Below the pieces are notes generated by a model. It worked only from the letters and a program-made list of their open reading frames with translations, searched no databases and was not told the origin of the DNA. From contig UQUH01000005.1 of assembly GCA_900544245.1 (NCBI GenBank), positions 1-60,781 of the forward strand: 60,781 nt of DNA, written 5' to 3'. This document shows positions 52,042 to 60,781 of the stretch, one piece after another (position 1 is the first letter of the stretch; each line of letters begins with the position of its first letter). The position numbers and the translations under genes are program-made. Origin of the DNA: an uncultured Coriobacteriaceae bacterium. Its GTDB lineage: Bacteria; Actinomycetota; Coriobacteriia; Coriobacteriales; QAMH01.

Positions 52042-52440
52042 ATGGCAAAGACAGATAGGAACAAGCCGCTCTACATGATAAGCGTCGCCGCCGACCTCGC
52101 CGGCCTTCATCCGCAGACGCTGCGCATCTACGAGGCAAAGGGCCTCGTGTCACCCCAGCGCACGAGCGGTAACACGCGTATGTACTCGCAAGCCGACGTC
52201 GATCGTCTGGAGCTCATCGGAAGACTCACTGACGAGGGCATCAACCTTGCGGGCGTCATGCGCATCCTCGACCAGAGGGAGCGCATGCGCGAAATGCAGG
52301 AAGAGGCCGACAGGTTACGCGAGGAGGTGGAGCGTTTGCACGAGGCAATGCACGAGCTCGAGCTGCGTCGCACCATCACGACGCTCATGAGCAGGCCGGA
52401 TCACTCCAAGCTGCTAAGCGGGGGGCTTTCCGACATTTGA
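52042..52440 (+). CDS. hspR: MerR-family heat-shock repressor HspR
   Basis: A 132-residue repressor of the dnaK operon and clpB in actinobacteria. The N-terminal MerR helix-turn-helix reads YMISVAADLAGLHPQTLRIY, EAKGLVSPQRTSGNTRMYS; a coiled coil (about 75-110) follows. It normally acts with DnaK as co-repressor and shuts its own operon. It lies 16 bases after dnaJ. Confidence 0.94.
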   Translation: MAKTDRNKPLYMISVAADLAGLHPQTLRIYEAKGLVSPQRTSGNTRMYSQADVDRLELIGRLTDEGINLAGVMRILDQRERMREMQEEADRLREEVERLHEAMHELELRRTITTLMSRPDHSKLLSGGLSDI

Positions 52441-52535
52441 TGCGCCCATGCGCATCTCGCGAAATTCGAAAACGAACGTGGTGCGGCCCCAAGGGCCGTC
52501 ACTGCGCGTATACACAGATAACGGAGGAACACGAA

Positions 52536-55127
52536 ATGAGAATAGACAAGTTGGCGGTCACGGCCCAGGAGGCGTTGCAAAACGCGATCTCCATCGCGGC
52601 CGACGAACAGGCCGCAGCGGTCGAACCGGAGCATCTGCTCAAGGCGTTGCTCGATTCCAACGAGGGCAACCTGACCGCAATCATAGAAAGGGTGGGTGCT
52701 GACCCACGGGCCATCGACATGGCAATAACCGAAGATTTGAACAAGGCTCCGAAGGTCTCGGGTTCGACATCGGTCGGCAACGCGAGTCCGCGCCTCGCCG
52801 AGGTGGTTGACGATGCCGTCAAGATTGCCGGGCAGATGGGCGATTCGTTTGCCACGACCGAGCACTTGCTCATCGCGCTCACCGAGGACAAAGGCGACGC
52901 GGGCAAGGAGCTCAAGCTCGCTGGCGTGACACGCAAGCGCGTCGAGCAGGTCTACGAGGAGCTGCGTGGTGACACGCGCGTGACCAACCGCGATTCCAAG
53001 ACGCAGTTCGAGGCGCTCGAGCAGTATGGGCAAAACCTCACGCAACAGGCGCGCGACGGTAAACTCGATCCGGTCATCGGCCGTAACGACGAGATCCGCC
53101 ACACCATCCAGGTGCTGGCACGTCGTACCAAGAACAATCCGTGCCTCATCGGCGAACCCGGCGTTGGCAAGACCGCCATCGTCGAGGGTCTAGCTCAGCG
53201 CATCGTTTCCGGCGACGTCCCCTCGACGTTGCAGAACAAGGAGATCGTGGCGCTCGATCTGGGCTCCATGGTGGCCGGTGCAAAGTACCGCGGCGAATTC
53301 GAGGATCGTCTCAAGGCGGTTCTACGCGAGGTCGAGCAGTCGAACGGCAACATCATCCTGTTCATCGACGAGCTGCATACGATCGTGGGCGCCGGCGCGA
53401 GCGAGGGATCGCTCGATGCGGGCAACATGCTCAAGCCGGCACTCGCGCGCGGGGAGCTTCATGCCATCGGCGCGACCACGCTCAACGAGTACCGCAAGTA
53501 CATCGAAAAGGATTCCGCGCTCGAGCGCAGGTTCCAACCCGTCATGGTCAGCGAGCCCTCCGTCGAGGAGACGGTCTCGATTCTGCGTGGCATCAAGGAG
53601 AAGTACGAGATCCATCACGGCGTGCGCATCCAGGATGCTGCCATCGTGGCGGCGGCCCAGCTCTCCAACCGCTACATCACGGACCGATTCCTACCCGACA
53701 AGGCCATCGACCTGGTAGACGAGGCAGGAAGCCGCTTGCGCATGGAGATCGACTCGAGCCCCGAGGAGATCGACCTGCTCGATCGCGTGCTCACGCAGAT
53801 GCAGATCGAGGAGCAGGCGCTCATGAAGGAAGACGACGAGCTCTCCAAGCAGCGTCTCGAGGAGCTGCGCGGACAGATCGCCGAGCAGCAGCAAGAGCTC
53901 GACAAGCTGCGCGCCGAATGGTCCAACCAGAAAGACGCCATCAACCGCGTTCGCGAGATAAAGGCCCAGATCGACCAGGCCCAGGTGGACGAGGACCGTT
54001 GCACGCGCGAGGGTGACCTCGTGGCGGCATCCGAAATTCGCTTTGGCAGGATCCCCCAGCTCAAGTCCGAGCTCGAGGAGGCCATGGGCGTGCTCGAGGC
54101 GGCGCAGGAAGAGGATGGTCTGCTCAAGGAGGAGGTCACCGCGGAGGATATCGCCGACGTCGTGAGCAGCTGGACGGGCGTGCCCGTCAGCAAGATGATG
54201 GAAGGCGAGATGGCCAAGCTCGTCAACCTGGAGGACACGCTGCATGGTCGCGTCATCGGCCAGGAAGAGGCGGTGCACGCGGTGGCCGGCGCCATCAGGC
54301 GCAGCCGCAGCGGCCTTGCCGATCCGGACAGGCCCATTGGCAGCTTCCTGTTCCTGGGCCCCACGGGCGTGGGCAAGACCGAGCTCACCAAGGCGCTTGC
54401 CGAGTCGCTCTTCGACGACGAACGCTCGATGGTGCGCATCGACATGTCCGAGTACATGGAGAAGTTCAGTGTGCAGCGCCTCATCGGCGCGCCTCCGGGA
54501 TACGTCGGTTACGAGGAAGGCGGTCAGCTCACCGAGGCCGTGCGCAGGCATCCCTACTCGGTCATCTTGCTCGACGAGATCGAGAAGGCGCACCCGGACG
54601 TATTCAACGTCCTGCTGCAAGTGCTCGATGACGGGCGGCTGACTGACGGCCAGGGACGCGTCGTGAGCTTCAAGAACTCGATCATAATCATGACGAGCAA
54701 CCTCGGGTCGCAGTTCATCCAGGAGTTCATGGAAACGGGTGACAAGGACGCGATGGACAACGCCATCCAGGCGGCCCTGCGGCAGTCCTTCAGGCCCGAG
54801 TTCCTCAACCGCATCGACGAGATCATCACGTTTACGTCGCTTGACATGGAGCATCTCGAGAAGATCGTCGACCTGCAGCTCGAGAAGGTGCGCGAGCGCC
54901 TAGCCGAGCGCCGTATAGCACTCGAGCTCACGCCCGCAGTGCTGGAGCGCCTGTCGCTCGACGGATTCGACCCGCTTTTCGGGGCGCGTCCGCTCAAGAG
55001 GCTCATCCAGCACGAGATCGTCGACCGCGTGGCCAACGAGATGGTCGGTGGCAACCTGCAAGAGGGTGACACCATCACCATCGACCTCGACGAGAACGGC
55101 GACTACACCGTAACGGTTGGGGAATAG
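52536..55127 (+). CDS. clpB: ATP-dependent disaggregase ClpB
   Basis: Hexameric Hsp100 of 863 residues that pulls proteins from aggregates with DnaK. Order: N-domain (1-140), first AAA+ with GEPGVGKTAIVEGLA and IILFIDELHT, coiled-coil middle domain (about 405-525, SKQRLEELRGQIAEQQQELD), second AAA+ with GPTGVGKTELTKAL and VILLDEIEKAHPDV. ATG at 52536 follows ACGGAGGA; the longer frame overlaps hspR. It ends the heat-shock operon. A strong terminator follows. Confidence 0.96.
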   Translation: MRIDKLAVTAQEALQNAISIAADEQAAAVEPEHLLKALLDSNEGNLTAIIERVGADPRAIDMAITEDLNKAPKVSGSTSVGNASPRLAEVVDDAVKIAGQMGDSFATTEHLLIALTEDKGDAGKELKLAGVTRKRVEQVYEELRGDTRVTNRDSKTQFEALEQYGQNLTQQARDGKLDPVIGRNDEIRHTIQVLARRTKNNPCLIGEPGVGKTAIVEGLAQRIVSGDVPSTLQNKEIVALDLGSMVAGAKYRGEFEDRLKAVLREVEQSNGNIILFIDELHTIVGAGASEGSLDAGNMLKPALARGELHAIGATTLNEYRKYIEKDSALERRFQPVMVSEPSVEETVSILRGIKEKYEIHHGVRIQDAAIVAAAQLSNRYITDRFLPDKAIDLVDEAGSRLRMEIDSSPEEIDLLDRVLTQMQIEEQALMKEDDELSKQRLEELRGQIAEQQQELDKLRAEWSNQKDAINRVREIKAQIDQAQVDEDRCTREGDLVAASEIRFGRIPQLKSELEEAMGVLEAAQEEDGLLKEEVTAEDIADVVSSWTGVPVSKMMEGEMAKLVNLEDTLHGRVIGQEEAVHAVAGAIRRSRSGLADPDRPIGSFLFLGPTGVGKTELTKALAESLFDDERSMVRIDMSEYMEKFSVQRLIGAPPGYVGYEEGGQLTEAVRRHPYSVILLDEIEKAHPDVFNVLLQVLDDGRLTDGQGRVVSFKNSIIIMTSNLGSQFIQEFMETGDKDAMDNAIQAALRQSFRPEFLNRIDEIITFTSLDMEHLEKIVDLQLEKVRERLAERRIALELTPAVLERLSLDGFDPLFGARPLKRLIQHEIVDRVANEMVGGNLQEGDTITIDLDENGDYTVTVGE

Positions 55128-55156
55128 CGCAGCGCGAAGATGTGCGCAATCTATGA

Positions 55157-55191
55157 AGAAGGGGGCCAGTTTTTGTGACTGGCCCCCTTCT
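55157..55191 (+). terminator. Terminator after clpB
   Basis: Fourteen-base arms AGAAGGGGGCCAGT / ACTGGCCCCCTTCT (55157-55170, 55178-55191) with loop TTTTGTG. Confidence 0.85.
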
Positions 55192-55228
55192 GCGCGTTCG
55201 GCTGGTCTTTACTGCTATTATCGAGTGC

Positions 55229-57622
55229 ATGGAAGATACGCAGCAACAGCCACAGCCTATACAGGGTCTGAGCACGGCAGAGGTCAACGAGCGCATCGCC
55301 GCCGGCAAGATTAACGAAAACGCCGACGTGCACACCCGCAGCATTCCGCGCATTGTGCGCGACAACATCTGCACGCTCTTCAATCTCGTCAACATCGTCC
55401 TCGCCATCGCGATCTTCTGGACGGGGTCATATCGCAATCTGCTGTTCATGGCGATCATCATCTGCAATATCGCCATCGGCATCTACCAGGAGGTGCGAAG
55501 CAAGCTCACTATCGACCGCCTCTCGGTCATCACCTCGTCCAAGGCGCATGTCATTCGCGACGGCAAGCGCGCGAACATCATGCTCGACCAGATCGTGCTC
55601 GATGACGTCATCGTGCTCGAGCGTGGTGACCAGGTCCCCTCGGATTGCGAAGTCATCGAAGGGTCGTGCAGCGCCAACGAGAGCCTGCTCACCGGCGAGG
55701 CCGATCTCGTGCCCAAAAAGGCCGGCGATGAGCTCTACTCGGGTAGCTTCATCAGCTCCGGTTCCTGTGTGGCGCGCGTCACGGCCGTGGGTGCCGACAA
55801 CTACGCGACCAAGATCAACAACGAGGCCAAGGTCTATCGCAAGGTGCGCTCCGACATCATGGAGTCGCTGCGCAAGGTCATCAAGTTCGTCACCGTGCTC
55901 ATCGTTCCCCTGGGTGCCGCACTCATCATCAAGGAATGCTGGCTCGGCGGGGGTACGATAGATTCGGCCATCTTGCACACGTCAGCCGCCCTTGTCGGCA
56001 TGATTCCGCAGGGCCTCATCCTCCTTACCTCGGCAGTGCTCGCCGTGAGCGTGATTCGCCTCGCGCAGCACAAGGTGCTCGTTCAGGAACTCTATTGCGT
56101 CGAGACGCTCGCCCGCGTCGATGTCGTGTGTCTCGACAAGACGGGCACCATCACCACGGGCGAGATGGACGTCGACGAGGTCATCCCCTTCGATGGCGTG
56201 CTCTATGACGAGGCACTGCACGCGCTCGTCGCGCTTGATTCGCTCTCGAAGGACGATAACGAGACTGCCAAGGCCATCAAGGCCTATCTCACGGGGCTCG
56301 AGGAGCGTCCCAATGCCCCCAAAGCCGTGCAGGGCGCGACACGTTACGTGCCGTTCTCGTCCGAGCGCAAGTATTCGGGCGTCTGCTATGGAAGCGATGC
56401 GGGCAACTATGCCATGGGCGCCGCGGAATTCGTCTTGAAGGGATCCGACGAATTACCCGAGGTCCTCGCGACCATCGAACGCCTCGCGGGCGTGCGCCGC
56501 GTGCTCGTGCTCGCCAAGGTCGCCGATTTCGACAAGGAAGATGAAATCGTCGGCCCGGTCGAACCGCTGGCCCTCATCTTCATTCGCGACCGCGTGCGTC
56601 CGACGGCCGCCCAGACGCTTGACTATTTCAAGCAGCAGGGCGTGCGCATCAACATCATCAGCGGCGATGCCGTCGAAACCGTCTCGAACATTGCCGCATC
56701 CGTGGGCGTGCCCGATGCCGACAAGTGCATCGACATGAGCACCGTGACGACTGACGAGGAGCTGCGCAAGGTGGCGCGCACGTGCCGCGTCTTCGGGCGC
56801 GTGAGCCCCGCACAGAAAAAGCAGCTCGTCGTGGCGCTGCAAGACCAGGGTCATACCGTAGCCATGACGGGTGACGGCGTGAACGACGTGCTTGCCTTGC
56901 ATGCGGCGGATTGCTCCGTTGCCATGGGCACGGGATCGGATGCCGCGCGCAGCGTCGCGCAGCTCGTGCTCCTGGATGATGACTTCGCCTCGATGCCTCC
57001 CGTGGTCGCCGAAGGACGTCGTTCGATCAACAACCTCCAGCGTTCGGGATCATTGTTCCTGGTCAAAACGATCTTTTCCGTTGTCATGTCGCTCATGTAC
57101 ATCTTCATCGTCACATACAACTATCCGTTCGTGACCATCCAGCTCACGCTCATCGACGCCTTTACCGTGGGCATACCCTCCTTCGTGCTCGCGCTCGAGC
57201 CCAATCGCGACCTCATACGCGGCGAGTTCTTGCGTAACGTCATCACCCGCGCCGTACCGGGTGCCATATGCGTCATCACGTCAGTCGTCATTGCCGTGGT
57301 CTTCAGTTACGTTACGGGTCTGTCGCAAGATCAGTTCTCGACGCTTTGCGTCATCCTCACCTGCGTCTCGGGCGTCAATCTCGTCATCCGGCTTTCGATT
57401 CCCTTCAATTATATCCGCGTCGCGCTGCTCGTCGTCGTCCTCGCGGGGCTGTTGCTTGGCATCTTCGTCTTCGGTCCCGTTTTCATGCTCGTTCCCCTCA
57501 CGGCCGACATGGCGCTGCTTGCCCTCATCGCCGCGGTGTTCGTCACCGTCCTCTTCAACATCCTCTTCAACATCGCGCTCGATCGCGAACGTGTCTACCT
57601 TTCCTCCCTTTCAGCCGAATAG
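55229..57622 (+). CDS. Cation-transporting P-type ATPase, CtpE-like
   Basis: A 797-residue membrane pump. The phosphorylation site is CLDKTGTITTGE near residue 303, with actuator LLTGEADLVPK near 155, and hinge TGDGVNDVLAL near 548. About ten membrane segments; the fourth contains MIPQGLILLTS, as in the mycobacterial CtpE group, which is linked to calcium uptake. ATG at 55229 gives a hydrophilic N-terminus QQQPQPIQGLSTAEVNERI; the longer frame lies in the terminator. Specificity is uncertain (Ca2+ or other divalent ion). Confidence 0.87.
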   Translation: MEDTQQQPQPIQGLSTAEVNERIAAGKINENADVHTRSIPRIVRDNICTLFNLVNIVLAIAIFWTGSYRNLLFMAIIICNIAIGIYQEVRSKLTIDRLSVITSSKAHVIRDGKRANIMLDQIVLDDVIVLERGDQVPSDCEVIEGSCSANESLLTGEADLVPKKAGDELYSGSFISSGSCVARVTAVGADNYATKINNEAKVYRKVRSDIMESLRKVIKFVTVLIVPLGAALIIKECWLGGGTIDSAILHTSAALVGMIPQGLILLTSAVLAVSVIRLAQHKVLVQELYCVETLARVDVVCLDKTGTITTGEMDVDEVIPFDGVLYDEALHALVALDSLSKDDNETAKAIKAYLTGLEERPNAPKAVQGATRYVPFSSERKYSGVCYGSDAGNYAMGAAEFVLKGSDELPEVLATIERLAGVRRVLVLAKVADFDKEDEIVGPVEPLALIFIRDRVRPTAAQTLDYFKQQGVRINIISGDAVETVSNIAASVGVPDADKCIDMSTVTTDEELRKVARTCRVFGRVSPAQKKQLVVALQDQGHTVAMTGDGVNDVLALHAADCSVAMGTGSDAARSVAQLVLLDDDFASMPPVVAEGRRSINNLQRSGSLFLVKTIFSVVMSLMYIFIVTYNYPFVTIQLTLIDAFTVGIPSFVLALEPNRDLIRGEFLRNVITRAVPGAICVITSVVIAVVFSYVTGLSQDQFSTLCVILTCVSGVNLVIRLSIPFNYIRVALLVVVLAGLLLGIFVFGPVFMLVPLTADMALLALIAAVFVTVLFNILFNIALDRERVYLSSLSAE

Positions 57623-57732
57623 AGCTGAATCAGACAAAAGCGGGCAGGTTGGTCTGACCAACCTGCCCCGGGTCTCCTGACGCCATCCCGACTGGTTCCC
57701 GCAACTGCAATAACGGCTATAATCCGCATATT

Positions 57733-59928
57733 ATGTTGCCCCGTTTCCACTGGTCTGATATCACGACCGTCGGTCATTACCTTGGCGTGCTCATCCTGAT
57801 GACGGGCGCGGCCATGTGCGTGCCCGCCGTCATCGCGCTTGTTTTCGGGGAGTTTCGCCAGCTTGGGGCGTTTGTTGCCGGCATAGGCGTGTGCCTGACG
57901 CTCGGCTCGGCGCTGCGCTTCTTCAAGGCGCGTGGCCTTGACCGGCGTCGAGCCCTCCTGCTCGTGGGATTTGGCTGGATCGTCATCGGGTTCGTCTGCG
58001 CGGTTCCACTGCTCTTATCCGGTTCCTTCGATTCGTGGTTCGACGCGCTCTTCGATTCGGTGTCCGCGCTCACCACGACGGGCGTCACGCTCGTGAGCGA
58101 CGTGGACGCCATGAGCTATTCCCAGGTCACCTGGCGCGTGGTCATGTCCTTCGCGGGTGCCCTGACGGTCATCATCATCGCCATGTACTCGGGGTTCTTT
58201 GGCGAGGGTTCGCGGGTCTTCATGATGGCGGAGCGGCGTGATGGCGAGCGCACGCGCGCGCGCATCAGCGACACCTGCCTTCTGGTATTGCGCGTGTACG
58301 GAAGCTTCGCCCTCGTCGGAGCTGTTGCGGCGACGCTGATCTGCCTTTTCCTGGGACTTCATCCCGTCGATGCGATCATGAATGGGTTCTGGCTGGCGCT
58401 GACCGCCATCGGCACGGGCGGCTTCGTGCCCCATACCTCGGATCTCGTCTATTACCACTCGCTCCCGTTGCAGTTCGTGTTGAGTGCGCTCATGATTGCC
58501 GGTGCCATTGGCTTTGGCGTGTATGCGTATGCGCGGGTCCGCCGTTTCAAGCATATCAGGCGCAATGCCGAACTGCGGATGTATGCGCTGTGGATCGTGG
58601 TGCTCGTCGCCTTCGTGACTTGGATCATGACGCGCGAGGGACTTTTCACGAGCTTGGGCGGGCTTATGCAAAACGGCCTGTCCACCGTGGTCTCGGCCGC
58701 GACGACATGCGGCATGCAAGCCGTGTATCCCGAGCAGATTGGCGGGACGATAACCGATGGCGTCGTCATCCTCGTCATCGTCGCCATTCTCTTCGGCGCC
58801 TGCGCCTATTCGTCGGGCGGTGGCATCAAGTTCGTGCGCATCCTGCAGGTGCTGCGCTGGATCAAGTACTCGATTCTCGTGCGATTGGCTCCGGATAACG
58901 CACGCGTGAGAATCAAATACGAGCATTTTGGCTCGCAATCTCTGAGTTCCGAAGACGCCATGGTCGCCATGACGGTTTTCATCTTGTATCTGGGTACGGC
59001 CGCCCTGGGGTCCATGGCCTTCATCGCGTACGGAAACGATGCCCTCAATTCGGTTTTCGAGGCCATAAGCTACGTGACGAACTGCGGCATGACGACCGAG
59101 ATCACGCAAGCCGGCCTGCCCTTTGGCCTCAAGGTCGTCGCGTTGCTCCTCATGTGGGCCGGACGCGTCGAGTTCATCGCCCTCATCGCCGCCATCGTCG
59201 GCATCATCATCTCGATTCACCCGGAAAACCTCTTCAGCAATGACAGGTCTCGGGAGCTGAGGACGCTCAAGAGCAAAAACAGCGGTGGCACGGCATGGCG
59301 TCGTCGCAAGCGTCAGGAATCGGGGCAGCGTGGAAAGACGCTCGTCGTCGCAGGCCTGCTCGTGCTGGGCCTCGCCTGCGGGGGTATTGCCGCTCCCACG
59401 GCGCTTGCCGTCTCGGGGGGCGCGCAGGTTCCTGTCCAGGACGTCGAGGCGCTGAGCAATCCGTCGACGTACAGCTCGGTGGATATCCGCTCCCTGCTTT
59501 CGGCGGGCAAGCGGCAGGACGGAAGAGACGTCTCCTTCACGGGCGAGGCCGTCGGATCGCCCATTGTCGCCGATGCCGACCATGTGTGGGTCAACGTGAA
59601 GGGCGGCGGCGCGATGGTCGGCGTCTACATGGACGCCGAGCTCGCCAAGAGGATAACGCACTATGCGGCATACGAGCAGACGGGCGATATGATCACCGTG
59701 TCGGGCACCTATCATCTTGCCTGTCCCGATCACAACGGCGAGCTCGAGGTCCATGCCGAGCAGGTCGAGATAAACGCCGAAGGCGAGAGCTGGACCAGTT
59801 CCGTCAATCCGGTGACGTACGCCGCCGGATTCGTACTCATTGTCGTTGGCGTCACCCTGACGCTCGTGCGCCAGTCCCTGCGGGGAAGGGCGCGTTTCAG
59901 GGACTTGTTCAAATGGGAGAGAAGCTGA
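57733..59928 (+). CDS. TrkH-type K+ transporter fused to an external OB-fold-like domain
   Basis: A 731-residue protein. Residues 1-about 500 are a TrkH/KtrB K+ translocation subunit with four pore loops (TTTGVTL, GTGGFVP, TTCGMQ, TNCGMT). After a basic linker comes a membrane segment with an APTALAVSGG end resembling a signal-peptide site, then an external domain of about 140 residues (SFTGEAVGSPIVADADHVWV, MITVSGTYHLAC; OB-fold-like) and a last membrane helix. No start codon or stop separates the parts, so it is one in-frame fusion. A TATAAT box lies at 57718-57723. TrkH usually needs a cytoplasmic TrkA; none is in the window. Confidence 0.85.
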   Translation: MLPRFHWSDITTVGHYLGVLILMTGAAMCVPAVIALVFGEFRQLGAFVAGIGVCLTLGSALRFFKARGLDRRRALLLVGFGWIVIGFVCAVPLLLSGSFDSWFDALFDSVSALTTTGVTLVSDVDAMSYSQVTWRVVMSFAGALTVIIIAMYSGFFGEGSRVFMMAERRDGERTRARISDTCLLVLRVYGSFALVGAVAATLICLFLGLHPVDAIMNGFWLALTAIGTGGFVPHTSDLVYYHSLPLQFVLSALMIAGAIGFGVYAYARVRRFKHIRRNAELRMYALWIVVLVAFVTWIMTREGLFTSLGGLMQNGLSTVVSAATTCGMQAVYPEQIGGTITDGVVILVIVAILFGACAYSSGGGIKFVRILQVLRWIKYSILVRLAPDNARVRIKYEHFGSQSLSSEDAMVAMTVFILYLGTAALGSMAFIAYGNDALNSVFEAISYVTNCGMTTEITQAGLPFGLKVVALLLMWAGRVEFIALIAAIVGIIISIHPENLFSNDRSRELRTLKSKNSGGTAWRRRKRQESGQRGKTLVVAGLLVLGLACGGIAAPTALAVSGGAQVPVQDVEALSNPSTYSSVDIRSLLSAGKRQDGRDVSFTGEAVGSPIVADADHVWVNVKGGGAMVGVYMDAELAKRITHYAAYEQTGDMITVSGTYHLACPDHNGELEVHAEQVEINAEGESWTSSVNPVTYAAGFVLIVVGVTLTLVRQSLRGRARFRDLFKWERS

Positions 59929-59984
59929 CGGTCGGCAAAAGCCGGTTCGTTCGCGGCTATAATGTGTCGGCGAGAAGGAGGGCT

Positions 59985-60122
59985 ATGAAAGCGGTGTTTC
60001 AAAGACGGGCGCAGAAGAAGGGCAATCCGCTTGTCGGCATGCTCGTCGTGCTTGCTTCGATTTGCGCCTTTCTCGCATTCCTCGTCTTGGTCACGGTCGT
60101 CGTGCATTTCATCGTGATGTAG
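59985..60122 (+). CDS. Small membrane protein between two TrkH genes
   Basis: A 45-residue single-helix protein, MKAVFQRRAQKKGNPLVGML at the start, a hydrophobic helix at about residues 18-43 and a short VM end. The binding site GAAGGAGGG lies 2-8 bases before ATG 59985. TATAAT lies at 59958-59963. Position between two K+ transporter genes recalls KdpF, the small helper of the Kdp pump, but there is no clear sequence match; a role in Trk assembly is inference. Confidence 0.6.
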   Translation: MKAVFQRRAQKKGNPLVGMLVVLASICAFLAFLVLVTVVVHFIVM

Positions 60123-60131
60123 GTTGGCATC

Positions 60132-60781
60132 TTGGTTACCCGGCTGCATTTGGAAGACTGGCGCATCATCGGCCACTATCTCGGTGTGCTGATCCTGCTC
60201 GTTGCCGTCGCCATGATTCCTCCCTTCGTGGCATCGCTGTGCCTCGCCGAGTTCTCGGCTTCGGTCGACTTCATGCTCTCGATCGGCATCACGGGTGTCG
60301 TGGGAAGCGTCCTGCTTTTCTCCAAGGTCGAGCTCGCGCAGCTCGATTGGCGCCAGTCGTTGGTCATCACGGGCCTCTGCTGGGTTGTCTTGTCCGTGTT
60401 CGGCGCCCTGCCGCTTTGGATGTCGGGTCACTACGATGGCTATCTTGACGCGTTCTTCGAATCCGTCTCGGCTTTTACCACGACGGGGATGTCACTTTGC
60501 GTCGACGTCGATCACATGGCGCTGTCGCTTTCCATATGGCGCTGCGTCATGCATCTTATCGGGGGCATCGGCGTCGTCGTCATCGCGCTTGCGCTCGGCG
60601 TATTCGGCACGGGCTCGGCGGCCGCATCGCTCTACCATGCCGAGGCGCGCATGGGCCAAGTCATGCCCAGCATCAAGCAGACGTCCCAGTTCATCTTGAA
60701 GCTCGCCGCCATCATCGTCGTGGTGGGAACGCTCGTGTGTCTCGTCCCGTTGCCTGCCGTCGGGGTCGAGCCGAAGGCCAT
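60132..60781 (+). CDS. TrkH-type K+ transporter, 5' part (runs off the window)
   Basis: The frame from TTG 60132 is open to the end of the window (216 codons). The first residues, LHLEDWRIIGHYLGVLIL, match the start of the TrkH at 57733 (WSDITTVGHYLGVLILM). The first pore loop TTTGMSLCVDVDHM and the VMHLIGGIGVVVIALALGVFG helix are clear. The start codon is uncertain since the ribosome binding site is weak. It is the second TrkH in tandem; unlike the first it keeps the GGIG motif typical of functional TrkH. Confidence 0.83.
   Translation, partial: MVTRLHLEDWRIIGHYLGVLILLVAVAMIPPFVASLCLAEFSASVDFMLSIGITGVVGSVLLFSKVELAQLDWRQSLVITGLCWVVLSVFGALPLWMSGHYDGYLDAFFESVSAFTTTGMSLCVDVDHMALSLSIWRCVMHLIGGIGVVVIALALGVFGTGSAAASLYHAEARMGQVMPSIKQTSQFILKLAAIIVVVGTLVCLVPLPAVGVEPKA

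Noticed and set aside
59295..60122. A 275-codon plus-strand frame spanning the end of the TrkH fusion
   Set aside because: Only its last 46 codons (from ATG 59985) look real; the earlier part is an out-of-frame shadow of the TrkH fusion gene.

Overview
The window reads as chromosomal DNA of a high-GC, Gram-positive anaerobe, most likely a member of the Coriobacteriia (Actinomycetota), perhaps Eggerthellaceae; the genus cannot be fixed from sequence alone. Reasons: the MurT/GatD lipid II amidation pair (Gram-positive cell wall), an actinobacterial dnaK-grpE-dnaJ-hspR-clpB heat-shock locus, a Tat-exported [NiFe] uptake hydrogenase with a membrane cytochrome b, a CtpE-type P-ATPase, and no respiratory oxygen genes. 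There is no CRISPR array, insertion sequence or rRNA operon in the window.

Layout. 1-5.5 kb: yqeK-rsfS-murT-gatD, a DUF4013 membrane protein, and rplM-rpsI. 5.5-10.5 kb (minus strand): hydrogenase hyaA-hyaB-cytochrome b, a terminator, then a shikimate-kinase-like gene and the hydrogenase maturation protease. 10.7-15.2 kb: smpB, then rdgB-rph-murI-pepF on the minus strand. 15.3-17.5 kb: a mazEF toxin-antitoxin pair, a voltage-gated-type K+ channel, tmRNA (ssrA) and tRNA-Thr(CGT). 17.6-24.6 kb: the most unusual part, a four-gene operon coding for a methyltransferase, a leucine-rich-repeat protein without signal peptide, a metallopeptidase-like/VWA protein, and a MoxR-type AAA+ ATPase fused to a second methyltransferase homologous to the first. 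24.7-29.1 kb: a PaaK-like CoA ligase followed by a LysR-type effector domain that has no DNA-binding domain, a divergent full LysR regulator, and a glutamate-cysteine ligase. 29-33.6 kb: obgE-proB, gap, rsmI. 33.6-38 kb: an AT-richer island (GIY-YIG protein, hsdM, hsdS without hsdR, and a YafQ/DinJ toxin-antitoxin pair) placed exactly at the 3' end of rsmI, with a second, diverged copy of the rsmI 3' end at the end of hsdS. 38-42.7 kb: metG, tatD, a probably frameshifted flavoprotein, rsmA. 42.9-48.2 kb: a family 2 glycosyltransferase with two unknown membrane proteins, infC-rpmI-rplT, a GNAT acetyltransferase and a ferredoxin. 48.4-55.1 kb: the heat-shock operon. 55.2 kb to the end: a P-type ATPase and a K+ uptake cluster, a TrkH fused to an extracytoplasmic domain, a 45-residue membrane protein, and a second TrkH cut by the window end.

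How the genes work together. Most of the window is core housekeeping: translation quality control (smpB with ssrA, rsfS, rsmA, rsmI), cell wall (murT, gatD, murI), nucleotide and RNA care (rdgB, rph) and proteostasis (dnaK operon, clpB). Energy supply is hinted at by H2 oxidation outside the membrane with electrons passed to a b-type cytochrome. Candidates for undescribed biology are the MoxR-VWA-LRR-methyltransferase operon, the LysR effector domain without DNA-binding part, the TrkH fusion with its small neighbour, and a family of near-identical palindromes (core ATGAGACAG...CTGTCTCAT) that close several unrelated genes.
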